A stretch of 43,578 nucleotides of DNA from a virus, in the IMG/VR virus record IMGVR_UViG_3300044630_002215, positions 1 to 43,578 of that record. One strand, 5' to 3'. A program made the position numbers and the translations under genes. The notes beneath the pieces were generated by a model, which saw only the letters and a list, made by a program, of their open reading frames with translations, made no database searches and was not told the DNA's origin. Below are positions 1-10,400 of this stretch, piece after piece (within the stretch, counting starts at the first letter, position 1; every line of letters starts with the position of its first letter).

Positions 1-1483
1 CCGATGTACCGCTCGTACCCGATGTTGTACCTACTGCTATACCAATTTGTTTTATGTTGGTAATTATTGAAGGTGCTGCTGGTATTGTACCTGTTGCAGC
101 TACTGCTGTTACTTGTACATCAGATGCATTTGCTTGAAAATAAACTTCATAATAATCATTAGCATTTGCACTATCAATAATAGAAACGAATGGTAACTGC
201 TTTGCACTTTGGCTTCTTAAACCTAAGATAGAATCAGTTCTAATAATATTAGTACCATTTTTCCTTAACCAAATATTAACATCTGCACCTCCACCACCTG
301 TATGTTCAATTTGTAATGAATATGCTATTTCATAGATACCAGTATGTTGAACAGTAAGTTGTGAACCACTGAAAACAATACCATTACTATATTCATCATT
401 TGTGTATGTGATTGCTGTTGGTGTATTTGCCGCTGTAACCACTTGAGTAGCTGTACTTGTAAACGCACCATACCAGTTAGCTATTGAAGCTCCTGATGAA
501 CCATCGATACCATTACGACCAGTAGTTCCAGATGTCCCAGCTGACCCACTGCTGCCAGATGTCCCAGAAGAGCCACTGCTGCCAGACGACCCACTTGTCC
601 CAGTTGACCCACTGGTCCCCGCTGTCGCAGATGTCCCAGAAGTACCACTTGACCCATCTCCTCCACTCGCACCATCTAAGTTAACAGACCAAGCAGAATA
701 AGTTCCACTACCTACTGTTCTAGTTGGAGCTGCGAATGATAAAGAACCTGTTGCTGGATTATAAGCTGTAACCTCACACTCTTGGAAGTTATTAGCGTCA
801 TAAACCACAATGATAGATTGAGCTACCGTATATGCTAATTGAGTACCTACAGTTAAAGTTCCTGCATTACCCAATGTAAATGTTGTTGATGAAGTTGTGG
901 CATATCTGTCACCTTGTAAACCACTTGTACCAGAAGTCCCAGATGTTGCACTACTGCCAGAAGTTCCAGCCGTACCACTTGTCGCAGACGAACCACTTGT
1001 CCCACTTGTCGCAGACGTTCCAGATGACCCACTTGAACCTCCCGTTCCGTCTGTGGCAGATGTTCCAGAAGACCCACTCGACCCACTTGTTGCAGATGTC
1101 CCAGAGGAGCCACTAGTCGCAGATGAGCCAGATGTCCCACTTGTTCCCCCCGTTCCGTCTGTCGCAGATGTTCCAGAAGTCCCAGATGTCGCAGACGACC
1201 CACTTGTCCCCGCGGTAGCAGATGTCCCAGATGACCCACTTGTCGCAGATGAGCCACTAGTCCCTGCGGAGCCAGATGACCCAGAAGTCCCAGAAGAACC
1301 AGATGTCGCACTTGTACCTGCAGTCCCTGATGTCGCACTTGTTCCAGATGACCCAGACGAGCCAGAAGTCCCAGAAGAACCAGAAGAGAAGCTCGTAGCG
1401 GTCACAATTCCGTCCGTTGCTACAAGAACTCCGTTAAGACCTCTTACCTTTAAATCGCCTGAAATTAATCCTTGTATTGCCAT
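1..1483 (-). CDS. Collagen-like / C1q-like tail fiber, C-terminus missing (partial)
   Basis: Open reading frame of at least 494 residues that starts at ATG 1483 and runs off the left edge with no stop. Residues 1-32 are a short head (MAIQGLISGDLKVRG...). Residues about 33-190 and 273-331 are dense triplet repeats of the GTS, GSS and ATS type. Between them lies a small globular segment (193-271). Residues about 333-475 look like a C1q/TNF-type beta-sandwich as found in phage fibers, with a GIYEIAYSLQI core strand, NIWLRKNGT and a YYEVYFQANA strand. A third GTS repeat has begun at the edge. The likely role is a trimeric receptor-binding fiber at the tail tip, last in the late block. The repeat DNA is clearly richer in G+C than its surroundings. 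Fold assignment is by eye; the fiber role is inferred from architecture and position. Confidence 0.75.
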   Translation of the reverse strand, partial: MAIQGLISGDLKVRGLNGVLVATDGIVTATSFSSGSSGTSGSSGSSGTSATSGTAGTSATSGSSGTSGSSGSAGTSGSSATSGSSGTSATAGTSGSSATSGTSGTSATDGTGGTSGTSGSSATSGSSGTSATSGSSGSSGTSATDGTGGSSGSSGTSATSGTSGSSATSGTAGTSGSSATSGTSGTSGLQGDRYATTSSTTFTLGNAGTLTVGTQLAYTVAQSIIVVYDANNFQECEVTAYNPATGSLSFAAPTRTVGSGTYSAWSVNLDGASGGDGSSGTSGTSATAGTSGSTGTSGSSGSSGSSGTSGSSGSAGTSGTTGRNGIDGSSGASIANWYGAFTSTATQVVTAANTPTAITYTNDEYSNGIVFSGSQLTVQHTGIYEIAYSLQIEHTGGGGADVNIWLRKNGTNIIRTDSILGLRSQSAKQLPFVSIIDSANANDYYEVYFQANASDVQVTAVAATGTIPAAPSIITNIKQIGIAVGTTSGTSGTS

Positions 1484-1484
1484 C

Positions 1485-1991
1485 TTAAACGTATTTAAAA
1501 CTTGTTTTATTTTTCATATCCCCGCTCAACATTTTCCACATTTTGTTTTTGCTAATCCCTAAAGCATCTGCCGCCTCTTGCCCACCTTCATAGTAAATTC
1601 CAGTTGATTCATCTAATATAATCTTTTTATCTGGGGCAAATTGATAATTTGCAGCTAACCATCTTCCTGCTGCTCTTGTTGCTTCTGTTATTTCTCTAAA
1701 ATTATTTTCAACAGCATGAGTGACATTTTCTTGACGAGTCATCCATTCTAAATTACATAACATATTGTTAGTCTTATTTCCATCCATATGATTTACCTGT
1801 TCCTTGTTTTCTGGATTTGGTATATATGTTTCTGCTACTAATCTATGTACAGAATAGAACTTATTTTTGATATGTACTCTTAAATAATTAGAACCATTAA
1901 AATGCAGTTTTAAAAACCTCATAGTCTTTAATGAGAATATTTTCCCATCAACGGTTACTAGATATTCAGGATGTTCTTTTAATTGGCGCAT
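1485..1991 (-). CDS. HNH homing endonuclease (NUMOD4-HNH type)
   Basis: 168 residues. The N-terminus resembles NUMOD4 (a PEYLVTVDGKIFS strand pair). An HNH_3-like core follows: YSVHRLVAETYIPNP, then VNHMDGNKTNN and CNLEWMTRQENVTHA, giving His of VHRL, His-Met-Asp and the downstream Asn residues expected of the metal site. The C-terminal third (YYEGGQEAADALGISKNKM...) looks like a NUMOD1-type helix-turn-helix for DNA recognition. Such proteins nick or cut DNA and spread themselves into homologous phages. It stands free between a tail protein and the fiber, with its stop one base from the fiber start, and no intron is visible. It probably has no virion role. Confidence 0.85.
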   Translation of the reverse strand: MRQLKEHPEYLVTVDGKIFSLKTMRFLKLHFNGSNYLRVHIKNKFYSVHRLVAETYIPNPENKEQVNHMDGNKTNNMLCNLEWMTRQENVTHAVENNFREITEATRAAGRWLAANYQFAPDKKIILDESTGIYYEGGQEAADALGISKNKMWKMLSGDMKNKTSFKYV

Positions 1992-1995
1992 AATA

Positions 1996-2523
1996 TTATT
2001 TAACTAGTATTCTAACAAATTCATTTAAGTAGAAAGGTACAGTAGATGCAACAGTTAAAGTTCCTGTTGATGATGTCCATAATACTTGATTTCCAGTTGG
2101 TGTGCCTGAAGTAAGGATGGCACCAACATCCAAACCACCTCTTGATGCATAAAGTAAAGTTGTATTTACTGCTTCAGAGAATGTGATGCTAGCTGTTCCT
2201 TCTACTGCAAAATTAGAGTATTCGCGAACACCTTGTCCACCACCGCCCGGTACTACATTACCACCAGAGCTACCATTAGCTAATATTTCTTGTGCTATTG
2301 CAACCTTAGCCCCACAAAGAGCAAAGACGTAATTACTTACGCCGGGTATAGTGCTTATATTTTGGGTAATACCAAAATTCAAAGCCTTCCACTCCATATA
2401 TAATTGAATTGCTTTTCTTGGGTCTATGGTACCATTAAAAAATCCTTTTTCTTTTGGAATTGTATCGTTCCATAGGTATTCAGCTATTTTGGCTATCGAT
2501 AAAACTTCTGCTGGTGTTGGCAT
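1996..2523 (-). CDS. Putative tail structural protein, 175 aa
   Basis: No family recognised. The N-terminal 75 residues are helical (AEVLSIAKIAEYLWND..., RKAIQLYMEWKALNFG). A glycine-rich hinge (SSGGNVVPGGGGQG, about residues 84-97) leads to a C-terminal beta-rich domain (ASITFSEAVNTTLLYASRGG). A helical anchor, flexible linker and beta tip is a common plan for small tail appendage proteins. It sits 10 bases downstream of another small structural gene and just before the homing endonuclease and fiber, so a tail-tip or fiber-attachment role is inferred from position. Confidence 0.5.
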   Translation of the reverse strand: MPTPAEVLSIAKIAEYLWNDTIPKEKGFFNGTIDPRKAIQLYMEWKALNFGITQNISTIPGVSNYVFALCGAKVAIAQEILANGSSGGNVVPGGGGQGVREYSNFAVEGTASITFSEAVNTTLLYASRGGLDVGAILTSGTPTGNQVLWTSSTGTLTVASTVPFYLNEFVRILVK

Positions 2524-2533
2524 TACTATTTAT

Positions 2534-3052
2534 TTAGAAGAAATAACTTTGGTTTGTACTAATGAATGTCGCTCTGTTTAAAGCTGCTTGCGCACTGAAA
2601 ATATCAGACGCAAAAGATATAGCTTGGTATGCAGAATCTAATTCTACTCTAAGTATCATTTTAGTTTGATACCAGTTAGTGCTTGCTGTAAGATTTGCAT
2701 TTGCTACTTGGCTTTCAGTTAAACCATAATAGAAAGTTTCATTGTATGCTGTAAAGGCAAAGGATGTGGTTTTATTTGCTACCACCACATTTGAAGCTGT
2801 TAACCACTGGACAGTAATACTTAATGCTGTATCTTGTATTAGTACATTTAAACTAGTGGTTACATCCACCAATGCCCACTCAATATAATTGGTAGCAGTT
2901 CCCGCTGGTACCAAATAAGTACCATCTGATTGTAATAAATAAATTCTACGCTTAGTAATAGTTCCATCTGAACCCGTTGAGGTATCAGTTAAAAAAATTA
3001 AATTAGGCGTGCCGCTATTCTGGGATGCGGTAAAATTTGGGGAGAGAGGCAT
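2534..3052 (-). CDS. Putative tail structural protein, 172 aa
   Basis: Beta-rich protein without a recognised family. It has Ser/Thr-rich strands such as NLIFLTDTSTGSDGTITKRR and ALSITVQWLTASNVVVAN, and an aromatic C-terminus (NQSYFF). It is the first gene after a TATATTTG box at 3069-3076, which lies in the only sizeable gap in this part of the late block. This gene, the 175-residue gene and perhaps the fiber may therefore form their own transcription unit. A tail or adhesin-associated role is inferred from position only. Confidence 0.5.
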   Translation of the reverse strand: MPLSPNFTASQNSGTPNLIFLTDTSTGSDGTITKRRIYLLQSDGTYLVPAGTATNYIEWALVDVTTSLNVLIQDTALSITVQWLTASNVVVANKTTSFAFTAYNETFYYGLTESQVANANLTASTNWYQTKMILRVELDSAYQAISFASDIFSAQAALNRATFISTNQSYFF

Positions 3053-3068
3053 TGTATTAAAATTTTAC

Positions 3069-3076
3069 CCAAATAT
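3069..3076 (-). promoter_or_regulatory. Candidate promoter, -7 box TATATTTG
   Basis: Read leftward the box is TATATTTG, a perfect match to the Bacteroidota TAnnTTTG element. It lies in the 37-base gap after the 1283-residue gene. Transcription would begin near 3062, about 10 bases before the ATG at 3052, the same geometry as at 24811 and 31603. No convincing -33 TTG was found. Confidence 0.5.
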
Positions 3077-3089
3077 AAGAAATTTATAG

Positions 3090-6000
3090 CTATTTTTTGT
3101 TTATATCCTTCTGTTTTGCTACTTCTGCTTCAAATAATATTGCAGGGACTGTAATTTCATTAATTTCCCTTTTTATTTTTTCCATGTCAATAACGCCATT
3201 TTGGAATTTAGGATTGTTTATTTTAAACTGCTCTAATCCCTCTTGAACTGCTTGTTGGTAATAATCTTTTAAAACTACGACTTTTTGAGCATCAGTCAAT
3301 TTGCTATATCTACCATATAAAGAAGATGCCATATCGTTTATAAAAGGTGATAATTGATTGTAATTTGCCTTACCTATAGCTATAGTTAAATCTCTTCTTT
3401 CTGATGGTGTTAATTTAATTTCAGTATCATCGACTTTAATTTGCTTTGGTATGGATGGTGGGAAAAAGTCAACATTATTTGTCCTTTGGAAATCATTAAA
3501 TATAATAGCTCCAAATTTGTCCTGACTTCCACTTTCCATCCCCATCATACTTCCCGCTACACCTAAAACAGAATTGTCGTTTTTAATAGGCTCTCCATCA
3601 AATATAGAAATTTTTGAAGGTGGATTTCCAGAGTCTTCTTTATATAAATTCATAGCTACACGAACTAAGAATTGTCTTTGCTTTGTATTGTTTACTATTT
3701 CTTCCCAAGCTGTTTCTCCTGTTAATTGTGCTTTGTATGGTAATGTATATCTGCTTAATTGAACCATTTCACTTCCGGTAATGGTTCCTACAGCATTATT
3801 AACAATATTATTAACAAAATATGATTTTGCTGCATTTCCACCCTTTTGGAATGCATCCATAACTCTAGCTCCTTGGTCAAAAACTAATTGATTCATAGAT
3901 GCCTTTGCAGAGTATGTCATTTCATCAATTATATCCATAGCCAATGATTGCTCTGGTTCACCTTTTAAAGCTCTTTGTTTTTTATCTTGTGCTATTTCAG
4001 CTTTTGTTTCTGCAATAGCTCCTAATGGTCCAAACCAAGTCAAATCAATCCAATAGTCTTCCCCACCATGTAAAGCACCCCAATTCAGTTGATTTTGTCT
4101 TCCGAATACTGATTCTCCTAATGATTCTTTTTCTTTAGTATCTCTATCATTTGATGGTCTTATAAACCCATTAGCTACTAGCCACGCTGCAGCATATGCT
4201 AACCCATATCCAACTACTGCATGTGTAAAAGCATCTTTAGCCTTTTCCTCATATTCTCTAGCTTTAGATGCATTACCATTTTTTTCATTTATTTTATATT
4301 GTATAGTATGAAGTGCTGACTGACTTAATGCAAATGCCGGATTAACTGCTTTAAAAGTTGACCATGCGACATTGGCTGGTATATTTATAAATGGATAGCT
4401 AGTGGTCTTTGCTATTGAAACAATACCTTTAGCCCCCTTAATTAATTTGCTATCTTCTTTACTTATCTTTAATGCTTTATCCACCCAGTCTGAAATTCTA
4501 GCTAAAAAACTTTTTTCTTGGAATACAGCTTTTTCGCCTTCGCTAATTATTCTATTAGCCATTTCCTCTGAAAGTGAAGCTGCATTTGGATTTTTTTCAT
4601 CACTTAATATCTTAAAAGCAACCTTTTGCGGCGCACGCATAAATGCAATTATATCAGTATCATTTATTAAGCCAAGCTCCATTACTGCAATTTGCATAGC
4701 TGTAGCTCCTTCAGCAGCATATCTTTGCGGCAGGTCACCCAATCCCATAGCTCTTAAAATAAAATCAGCTCTTCTTGCAGGCCATGATGCTCTTATACGT
4801 CTGTCAAGTAATTCTGTTTTAGTTAATAGTTTTTGGCCGGCTTTATAGAATTCAATATCTTTTATAGCTTGTTTTGGAGATAAACTACTTTGATACGCTG
4901 TTTTTGAATTAAAATCTGGTTGTGTTATACCTAATAAAAAGTTTTTATAACCTTGCTTAGCACCTCTTTTACCTTGTTTAAAATACCCTAAATTAGCTAA
5001 CCATAAACTAGACTTAGGCTTATATATAGGACTTTGCGAACTAATATATTTTTGATTTAACACACTTGCCCAATATAATCCTTGTTCTAGTATATTTTTT
5101 ACAACAGCTTTTGGGAATCTAAGTTGAGATTGATATACTATGTTATATACAGGGTTTTTTATTAAAGTTGGTATTCCTAATATTTGCCCTGTTATTAAAC
5201 TTCTTAATGTTTGAGTTATATCTGAATTTCTTGATAAAACATTATACATTTCCGTTGAAGCTAAACTTGCATCATCAACAGCTTTATCATAAACTTCTAT
5301 TGCTTTATTTAATTCCTTTTCATCACCATTAACAAGACTAATCATTTTATCTTCCAAGTCTTTGGTAGAATTAATAGTTGTCATTAAAGATTCAATATTC
5401 TTAACGTCTTCAGGCGATAATTCAGCAAGACCTATAGATTCTGCAATTATTTTTTTAAAATCATCATATTCTAAAGCACCATTTTCTATTAATCTTTTTA
5501 TAGACCTATTAACAATTTCTTCTTTTTGAATATCATTAATAGCTTTTAATTTTTGTCTAAAATTATCAAGATATTGTTTAGATTTTTTATCTATATATTC
5601 TGGTGATAATTTCTTTGCTTCATTATATAACTGTTTAATATCGTCTAATTCTTTTTTAGCTACAGTTGCTTTTTCAGATAATGTTTCTTTTTCCTTGTAT
5701 TTTTCAGCACTAAAATCATTTTCTTTTATTCTTCTTTCTAATTCTTTTCTTTTTCTATCTAATGCTTCAATGTATTTTTGTTCTTTCTTTTCTGACTCTA
5801 GTGTTAATTTATCTAACCAATCTTGCTTAAATGCATCTTTGTCCCAATTTTCAGTTCCTAATTTTTGAGATATATATCTAATAGCATCGTCTATAATAGC
5901 AGTTACTGACTCCCCGGCAGCATACGCTTTTTTCATTGCTTCAGCTGCTGTATTAATAATCTCTTCTACGCCGATACCCATTTTCTCAACTCCCTGCACT

Positions 6001-6941
6001 CCTGCTAACTTCTGAATCCAAAGTTTAGCTGTGTCGTCTATTTTTTTAAATATGTTTTCTTTCCTAGTCTTTCTTTGCTCTTGTCTTTCTTCTTTAAGAA
6101 TTTCTTCAGCCTTTTGTTTAATATAACCTTGTACTTCTTCTCCTTTAATTATTTGGTCATATAAACTTTTTAATGACAATTCATCTTTAGCAAATCTTTC
6201 TTTAAGCAATTGCTTTCTTTCAGTATTGATTTTCATAACAATACCTAATGGACTTGTTTTGTAAAATCTTTTGATTTGAGCTATCCATTGACCACTGCTT
6301 GTAGAAATATCGGAATATTCTGAAATCAAATCAGCTTGTCTTAATGCAAGGTCATCTGCTTCATTTGTTTTCCCGTCTTTTCTTAATGCTTGTTCTTGTA
6401 AAAAAAGATTGTTTATTGATTCCCCAAATATTGCTGAACCTACTGAAGGATGTACTTCGCCCGTCTTGGCTGCAATAATTGCATTCTCAACCCCAATATC
6501 TGCTATAATAGCCTTTGCAGCATTCTCTGCTTGCTCCATGTTAGCCTCAAAATACGTCCCATTCTCCTCTATTAGCATTTTTGTTTCTTCCGAAAGATTA
6601 GCGCCTAATAAAGTATTTAAGATTGCTTTTTTCCTTTCTCTTGGGGTTTTAATTTTTTCATTGTCTTCACCTTGGATGGCAGTTTTTTCCCCTTGCTTGC
6701 TTGGTTCCACTCTTGGACGTTCACCCCCTGTTTCTCCAGTTCCGCTCTGTGGACGTTGAAGTACCTTTCCTGTGCTAGGCTCTTGTACGGCATATTCTTT
6801 AGTTTTTATTTTTGACAAGTCTATATCACCATTTTTAACTAAATCATCTATGCCACCTTTTTCAAGATAAGCTTTTAATTCAGATTCAGTCATTGGGGTA
6901 CTAACCCCTTTTATGTCAATGTAATATAAACACTCTGCCAT
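3090..6941 (-). CDS. Large internal virion protein with LPD38-like region, 1283 aa
   Basis: Very long, mostly helical protein, likely packaged in the capsid and ejected with DNA. Residues about 1-100 are a small domain and a Pro/Gly/Glu-rich linker. Residues about 240-560 are highly charged, Lys/Glu-rich and probably coiled coil. A hydrophobic stretch (HAVVGYGLAYAAAWLVANGF) lies near residues 904-925 and could cross a membrane. The following segment (SVFGRQNQLNWGALHGGEDY, then WIDLTWFGPLGAIAETKAEI) resembles LPD38-type domains of phage polyvalent proteins. No enzymatic motif was recognised. It follows the ferritin-like gene by 10 bases. The ejection role is inferred from size, composition and position. 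Confidence 0.6.
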   Translation of the reverse strand: MAECLYYIDIKGVSTPMTESELKAYLEKGGIDDLVKNGDIDLSKIKTKEYAVQEPSTGKVLQRPQSGTGETGGERPRVEPSKQGEKTAIQGEDNEKIKTPRERKKAILNTLLGANLSEETKMLIEENGTYFEANMEQAENAAKAIIADIGVENAIIAAKTGEVHPSVGSAIFGESINNLFLQEQALRKDGKTNEADDLALRQADLISEYSDISTSSGQWIAQIKRFYKTSPLGIVMKINTERKQLLKERFAKDELSLKSLYDQIIKGEEVQGYIKQKAEEILKEERQEQRKTRKENIFKKIDDTAKLWIQKLAGVQGVEKMGIGVEEIINTAAEAMKKAYAAGESVTAIIDDAIRYISQKLGTENWDKDAFKQDWLDKLTLESEKKEQKYIEALDRKRKELERRIKENDFSAEKYKEKETLSEKATVAKKELDDIKQLYNEAKKLSPEYIDKKSKQYLDNFRQKLKAINDIQKEEIVNRSIKRLIENGALEYDDFKKIIAESIGLAELSPEDVKNIESLMTTINSTKDLEDKMISLVNGDEKELNKAIEVYDKAVDDASLASTEMYNVLSRNSDITQTLRSLITGQILGIPTLIKNPVYNIVYQSQLRFPKAVVKNILEQGLYWASVLNQKYISSQSPIYKPKSSLWLANLGYFKQGKRGAKQGYKNFLLGITQPDFNSKTAYQSSLSPKQAIKDIEFYKAGQKLLTKTELLDRRIRASWPARRADFILRAMGLGDLPQRYAAEGATAMQIAVMELGLINDTDIIAFMRAPQKVAFKILSDEKNPNAASLSEEMANRIISEGEKAVFQEKSFLARISDWVDKALKISKEDSKLIKGAKGIVSIAKTTSYPFINIPANVAWSTFKAVNPAFALSQSALHTIQYKINEKNGNASKAREYEEKAKDAFTHAVVGYGLAYAAAWLVANGFIRPSNDRDTKEKESLGESVFGRQNQLNWGALHGGEDYWIDLTWFGPLGAIAETKAEIAQDKKQRALKGEPEQSLAMDIIDEMTYSAKASMNQLVFDQGARVMDAFQKGGNAAKSYFVNNIVNNAVGTITGSEMVQLSRYTLPYKAQLTGETAWEEIVNNTKQRQFLVRVAMNLYKEDSGNPPSKISIFDGEPIKNDNSVLGVAGSMMGMESGSQDKFGAIIFNDFQRTNNVDFFPPSIPKQIKVDDTEIKLTPSERRDLTIAIGKANYNQLSPFINDMASSLYGRYSKLTDAQKVVVLKDYYQQAVQEGLEQFKINNPKFQNGVIDMEKIKREINEITVPAILFEAEVAKQKDINKK

Positions 6942-6951
6942 TTACTTTAAT

Positions 6952-7446
6952 TTAAACGTCTTGTATATGTTGGTCAAACTCTAATAGCTCTTTTGTTGCT
7001 TCAGCTATTTTATATTTAGCTAATAAATCACCATAATGACCTACTGCTTTACGTTGAATTTCAACGAATTGTAAAAGATATTGTGCTACAGAAACATCTT
7101 CGTCTTCTGCTTTTTTATAAAAATCTTTATATTGCTTATATACATCCATTTCAATGTTATAACCAACCTCTAATGCATCACCAATATCTTTTACTTTATC
7201 TGTAACGGCATCTATCTTTGGCAAATCTGCACAATCGCCCATATCATTCATGAACTCAACATGCATCTGATAATGAGTTAATTCTTCAGCACTTTCTGCT
7301 AAGAAATACTTCTGGCTACCAAAATAACCTAAACTTTGTAATTGGTTAGCTAGGCTTTTCCATAGGTTAGACTGATACAATTCAATGTAAACAGCTTCCT
7401 GCATGCCCTTTTTCATACTTGGGCTTAGTAATGATTTTACTGACAT
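6952..7446 (-). CDS. Ferritin-like protein
   Basis: 164 residues, the usual length of bacterial non-heme ferritin (FtnA). Aligned by eye with E. coli FtnA, the four-helix pattern is kept. IELYQSNLW (residues 21-29) matches helix A, with Glu22 for Glu17. ESAEELTHYQ (51-60) matches helix B, with Glu55 and His58 for Glu50 and His53. Glu99 matches Glu94. In helix D, QFVEIQRKA aligns Gln131 with Gln127, but Glu130 is replaced by Ala. The site-A iron ligands are therefore present and site B looks incomplete. FtnA oxidises and stores iron in a 24-subunit shell. The ATG overlaps the end of the 2115-residue gene by 10 bases, implying coupled translation with virion proteins. It could instead be a structural four-helix protein that has lost ferroxidase activity. 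Confidence 0.72.
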   Translation of the reverse strand: MSVKSLLSPSMKKGMQEAVYIELYQSNLWKSLANQLQSLGYFGSQKYFLAESAEELTHYQMHVEFMNDMGDCADLPKIDAVTDKVKDIGDALEVGYNIEMDVYKQYKDFYKKAEDEDVSVAQYLLQFVEIQRKAVGHYGDLLAKYKIAEATKELLEFDQHIQDV

Positions 7447-10400
7447 ATTTTTTTATTTTCTAATTGTTTCTTAATCTCTTCAAAGTTATCGTTTATTAGC
7501 GTTTTTACGGCATTTTTTGTTGACAATTTGTTGTCCCTTGGTATATTTTCGTACTCTTCTGCTACTGTTCCTGCTACTCTTCCACCAAGTAAATTACCAA
7601 AAACTTCTCTTATTTCTGGTGTTAATTCAATATCTATTGAAGAGCCTACTATTGATTTATATATTTGAGTTAACCAATTTTTTAAGTTTTCAAATACAGC
7701 TTTTAAAGATTTAGTAGGTGCTTTACCTTCTCTTAAATATCTTTCAAAGCCTCTAGCAAACATTTCTTCTGACCTTGTATTCCAATTATTATCAAATACA
7801 CTAGCCCACTTTTTAACTGCATCGTAATCTTTTTTAAATCCTTCGTCAGTTTCAGCTAATTTTTCAAGGAATCTTCTACCCAAATGGCCTGTAAATTCAT
7901 GAGCTAAAGTTGATATATCAGCACCATTAAATACATATACAGAAGCTTTATTGTCATTAACAAAATCAATTGCACCTTTAATATTACCTCCTTCATTTTG
8001 GAAAGCAATAATTGGATTTTTAATATCAGATTCATTTACCTTAGTTTCCAACCATTCCATATCATTATCATCTCTTACAGAAATAGCATCAGGTCTTAAT
8101 TTTTTAAATAATTCATTAAGCTCTTTATATTTATTTACTACAGTTGCTTGAGCAGAACTTAACCCATCTTCAAAATCCTCTTCATTTGATTCTGAATCAT
8201 ATCCATCCGGTTGATTAAACCTTTCAGTATTACCATCAGTAACATAAGCATCTCCATCACCATCATAATAAACAGTCCCCCACCCAAATAAATCTTCTCC
8301 CCCCATATTACTGTAGTTACTAGATATTTCATCTCTTAATTTATCTTCTATAGATTTCCATGAAACAGTTCTTATTTCTCCTTCAATTTCATTTCCAATT
8401 TCAATTTTATCAAATTCTATTTCTAATAACCTTTTAGCCAAATCACCCATATATTCATCAGGTTCATAATCTAAAAGTTCTGATAACGCAATATTATTTA
8501 AATCATCAAAATACTTATCAGCTTCATATTCTATTTCATCAAATCTATTAGCAGTTTCACTATCTATATAATCATCTATATTGTATCTAAATGTTTGTTT
8601 TCTTGGAGCTACTGTAATTTCAGCTCTATCTTGCTCAACTACAATATATTCATCTCCTCCATATTCTATTAAATCTCCGGCTTCTAACCGCTCACTATCC
8701 CCTTGAATAATGTCATATGGCGCACCACTTATGCCTGCTTTATTAACATAACCTTCAATTACCGCAAGAGTATATGGTGATGGGAATCTTACTACTTTAG
8801 CTCCTTCTTCAGCTGCTGATTTAAATGCTTCTCTTAATAATCTTAATTCATGGAATTTTTGAGATGCAATAAATTGTCTTTGCATAGAAGTCAAAGTACC
8901 CTTTTGCTCTTCTATTCTTTGTTGTTTATATTTTTGCCATTCTTTTTGAAATAAATTAACTTCACTCTTTAAATACAATTGACTCATTTCTTCATAATAA
9001 TCATCACGATTCCCTTCATACATATTTCTATGAGCATCTTTTATTGCTCTGTATGTTTCATTTTCACCAAATTTCATCCCCGGAGTAGGGAAACTTGAAA
9101 ATAATTGAGATGACAAATGTTTGCCATTTTTATCAAAAACGGATACGCCATCATCCCAACTATTTGGAAAAGAATATATTGATAATCCTTTTTGATATTC
9201 ATTATTTAATCTAATTAATTCATCTAATTCTTTATTAATCTGATTAAATTCCCTAGTAGTTTTAATTGTTTCTAAAGCTTTTTCATACTGATATATTTTA
9301 TTTTTATTTCTGTTAATCAAATATTTTATTTCACTTTGATTTATTACTTTGAAATCTAAATCTTTTACTAATTTATCTGTAAATTCTTTTAAAAATGGCC
9401 CCCAAAAATTTTTATTTATATATTCTTGTATTTCTGCTTGCGGTATTTCATCAGCTAATAAATCTAAAGCTTTATATTTTTGAAATACATCTGATTGCAA
9501 TTCTGCTACATTATACACACCATTTTTTTTGTTAAACCAAGTTCTTATATGACCAAATAAACCTACGTTTATTTCTGTAGTTTTATATGGGTTTTCTGAA
9601 GGATTTCTTTCATCAATCCATTTTTCTACATTTTCTTTTTTACCAGCAGTGCCTACATAATTTTGTATTTCACTTTCAGATAACCCAGATGGCATATCAG
9701 CAGCTACTGCAGCCCATGTGTCAGTGTTGGGTATTTGCTTTAATTCCCAAGTTCTATTTTCAACTCGTGACCTTATAAAATCACCACCAAAATGCCCAAT
9801 TTGGCCATGGTTTATAGGCGCATTAAATATAATTGTTTTATAATTTCCATAATCTTCAGCATTACCTAAATTACTTACTCCATAATCATCATAAGAATTA
9901 GTTCTTATTTTCTCAAGTTTCATTATTTGTGTTTCCACATCATTTCTAAAGTCGTCAAATGATATTCTTTTTAGACCTTTGTATTTTTCAAAGTTTAATA
10001 CATCGGTTATTATATCTTTTTCAATTTGCTTACCTTTTGATTTAATTAAATCAGCAATAGATTGAGGGTTAACCATTTGCCCTATCATTTTTTCAAATTG
10101 AGGTACATCTTCAAAAACAGCTAATGTAACTCTTGAAACAGGTGCAATTGGATTTTCTATATCTTGAAATAATACGCCACCTTTATTTTTAAATGCAGCT
10201 ACATCTCCTTTTTGAATATCTGATATGAATGTATCATAAAAGTTATCTAAACCTGTTGTTTGTTTCCACACCTTAGCCATTGCATCTAATAATGACATTT
10301 GTGCATCTATTTCTGCATCAGACATTGGTATTGGTTTAATCCCAACAGCTCTTTTGACCTTTCCTAATATTGACTTGTCAGCTGTTACTAAAACGCCTGC

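Noticed and set aside
897-1562. Long rightward frames rich in PEVPDV and DEPLVP repeats, and a leftward GHLRQVG-type frame, across 481-1562
   Set aside because: They are out-of-frame or antisense readings of the GTS/GSS/ATS repeats of the fiber gene, which has the continuous frame, sensible flanking domains and a proper start.
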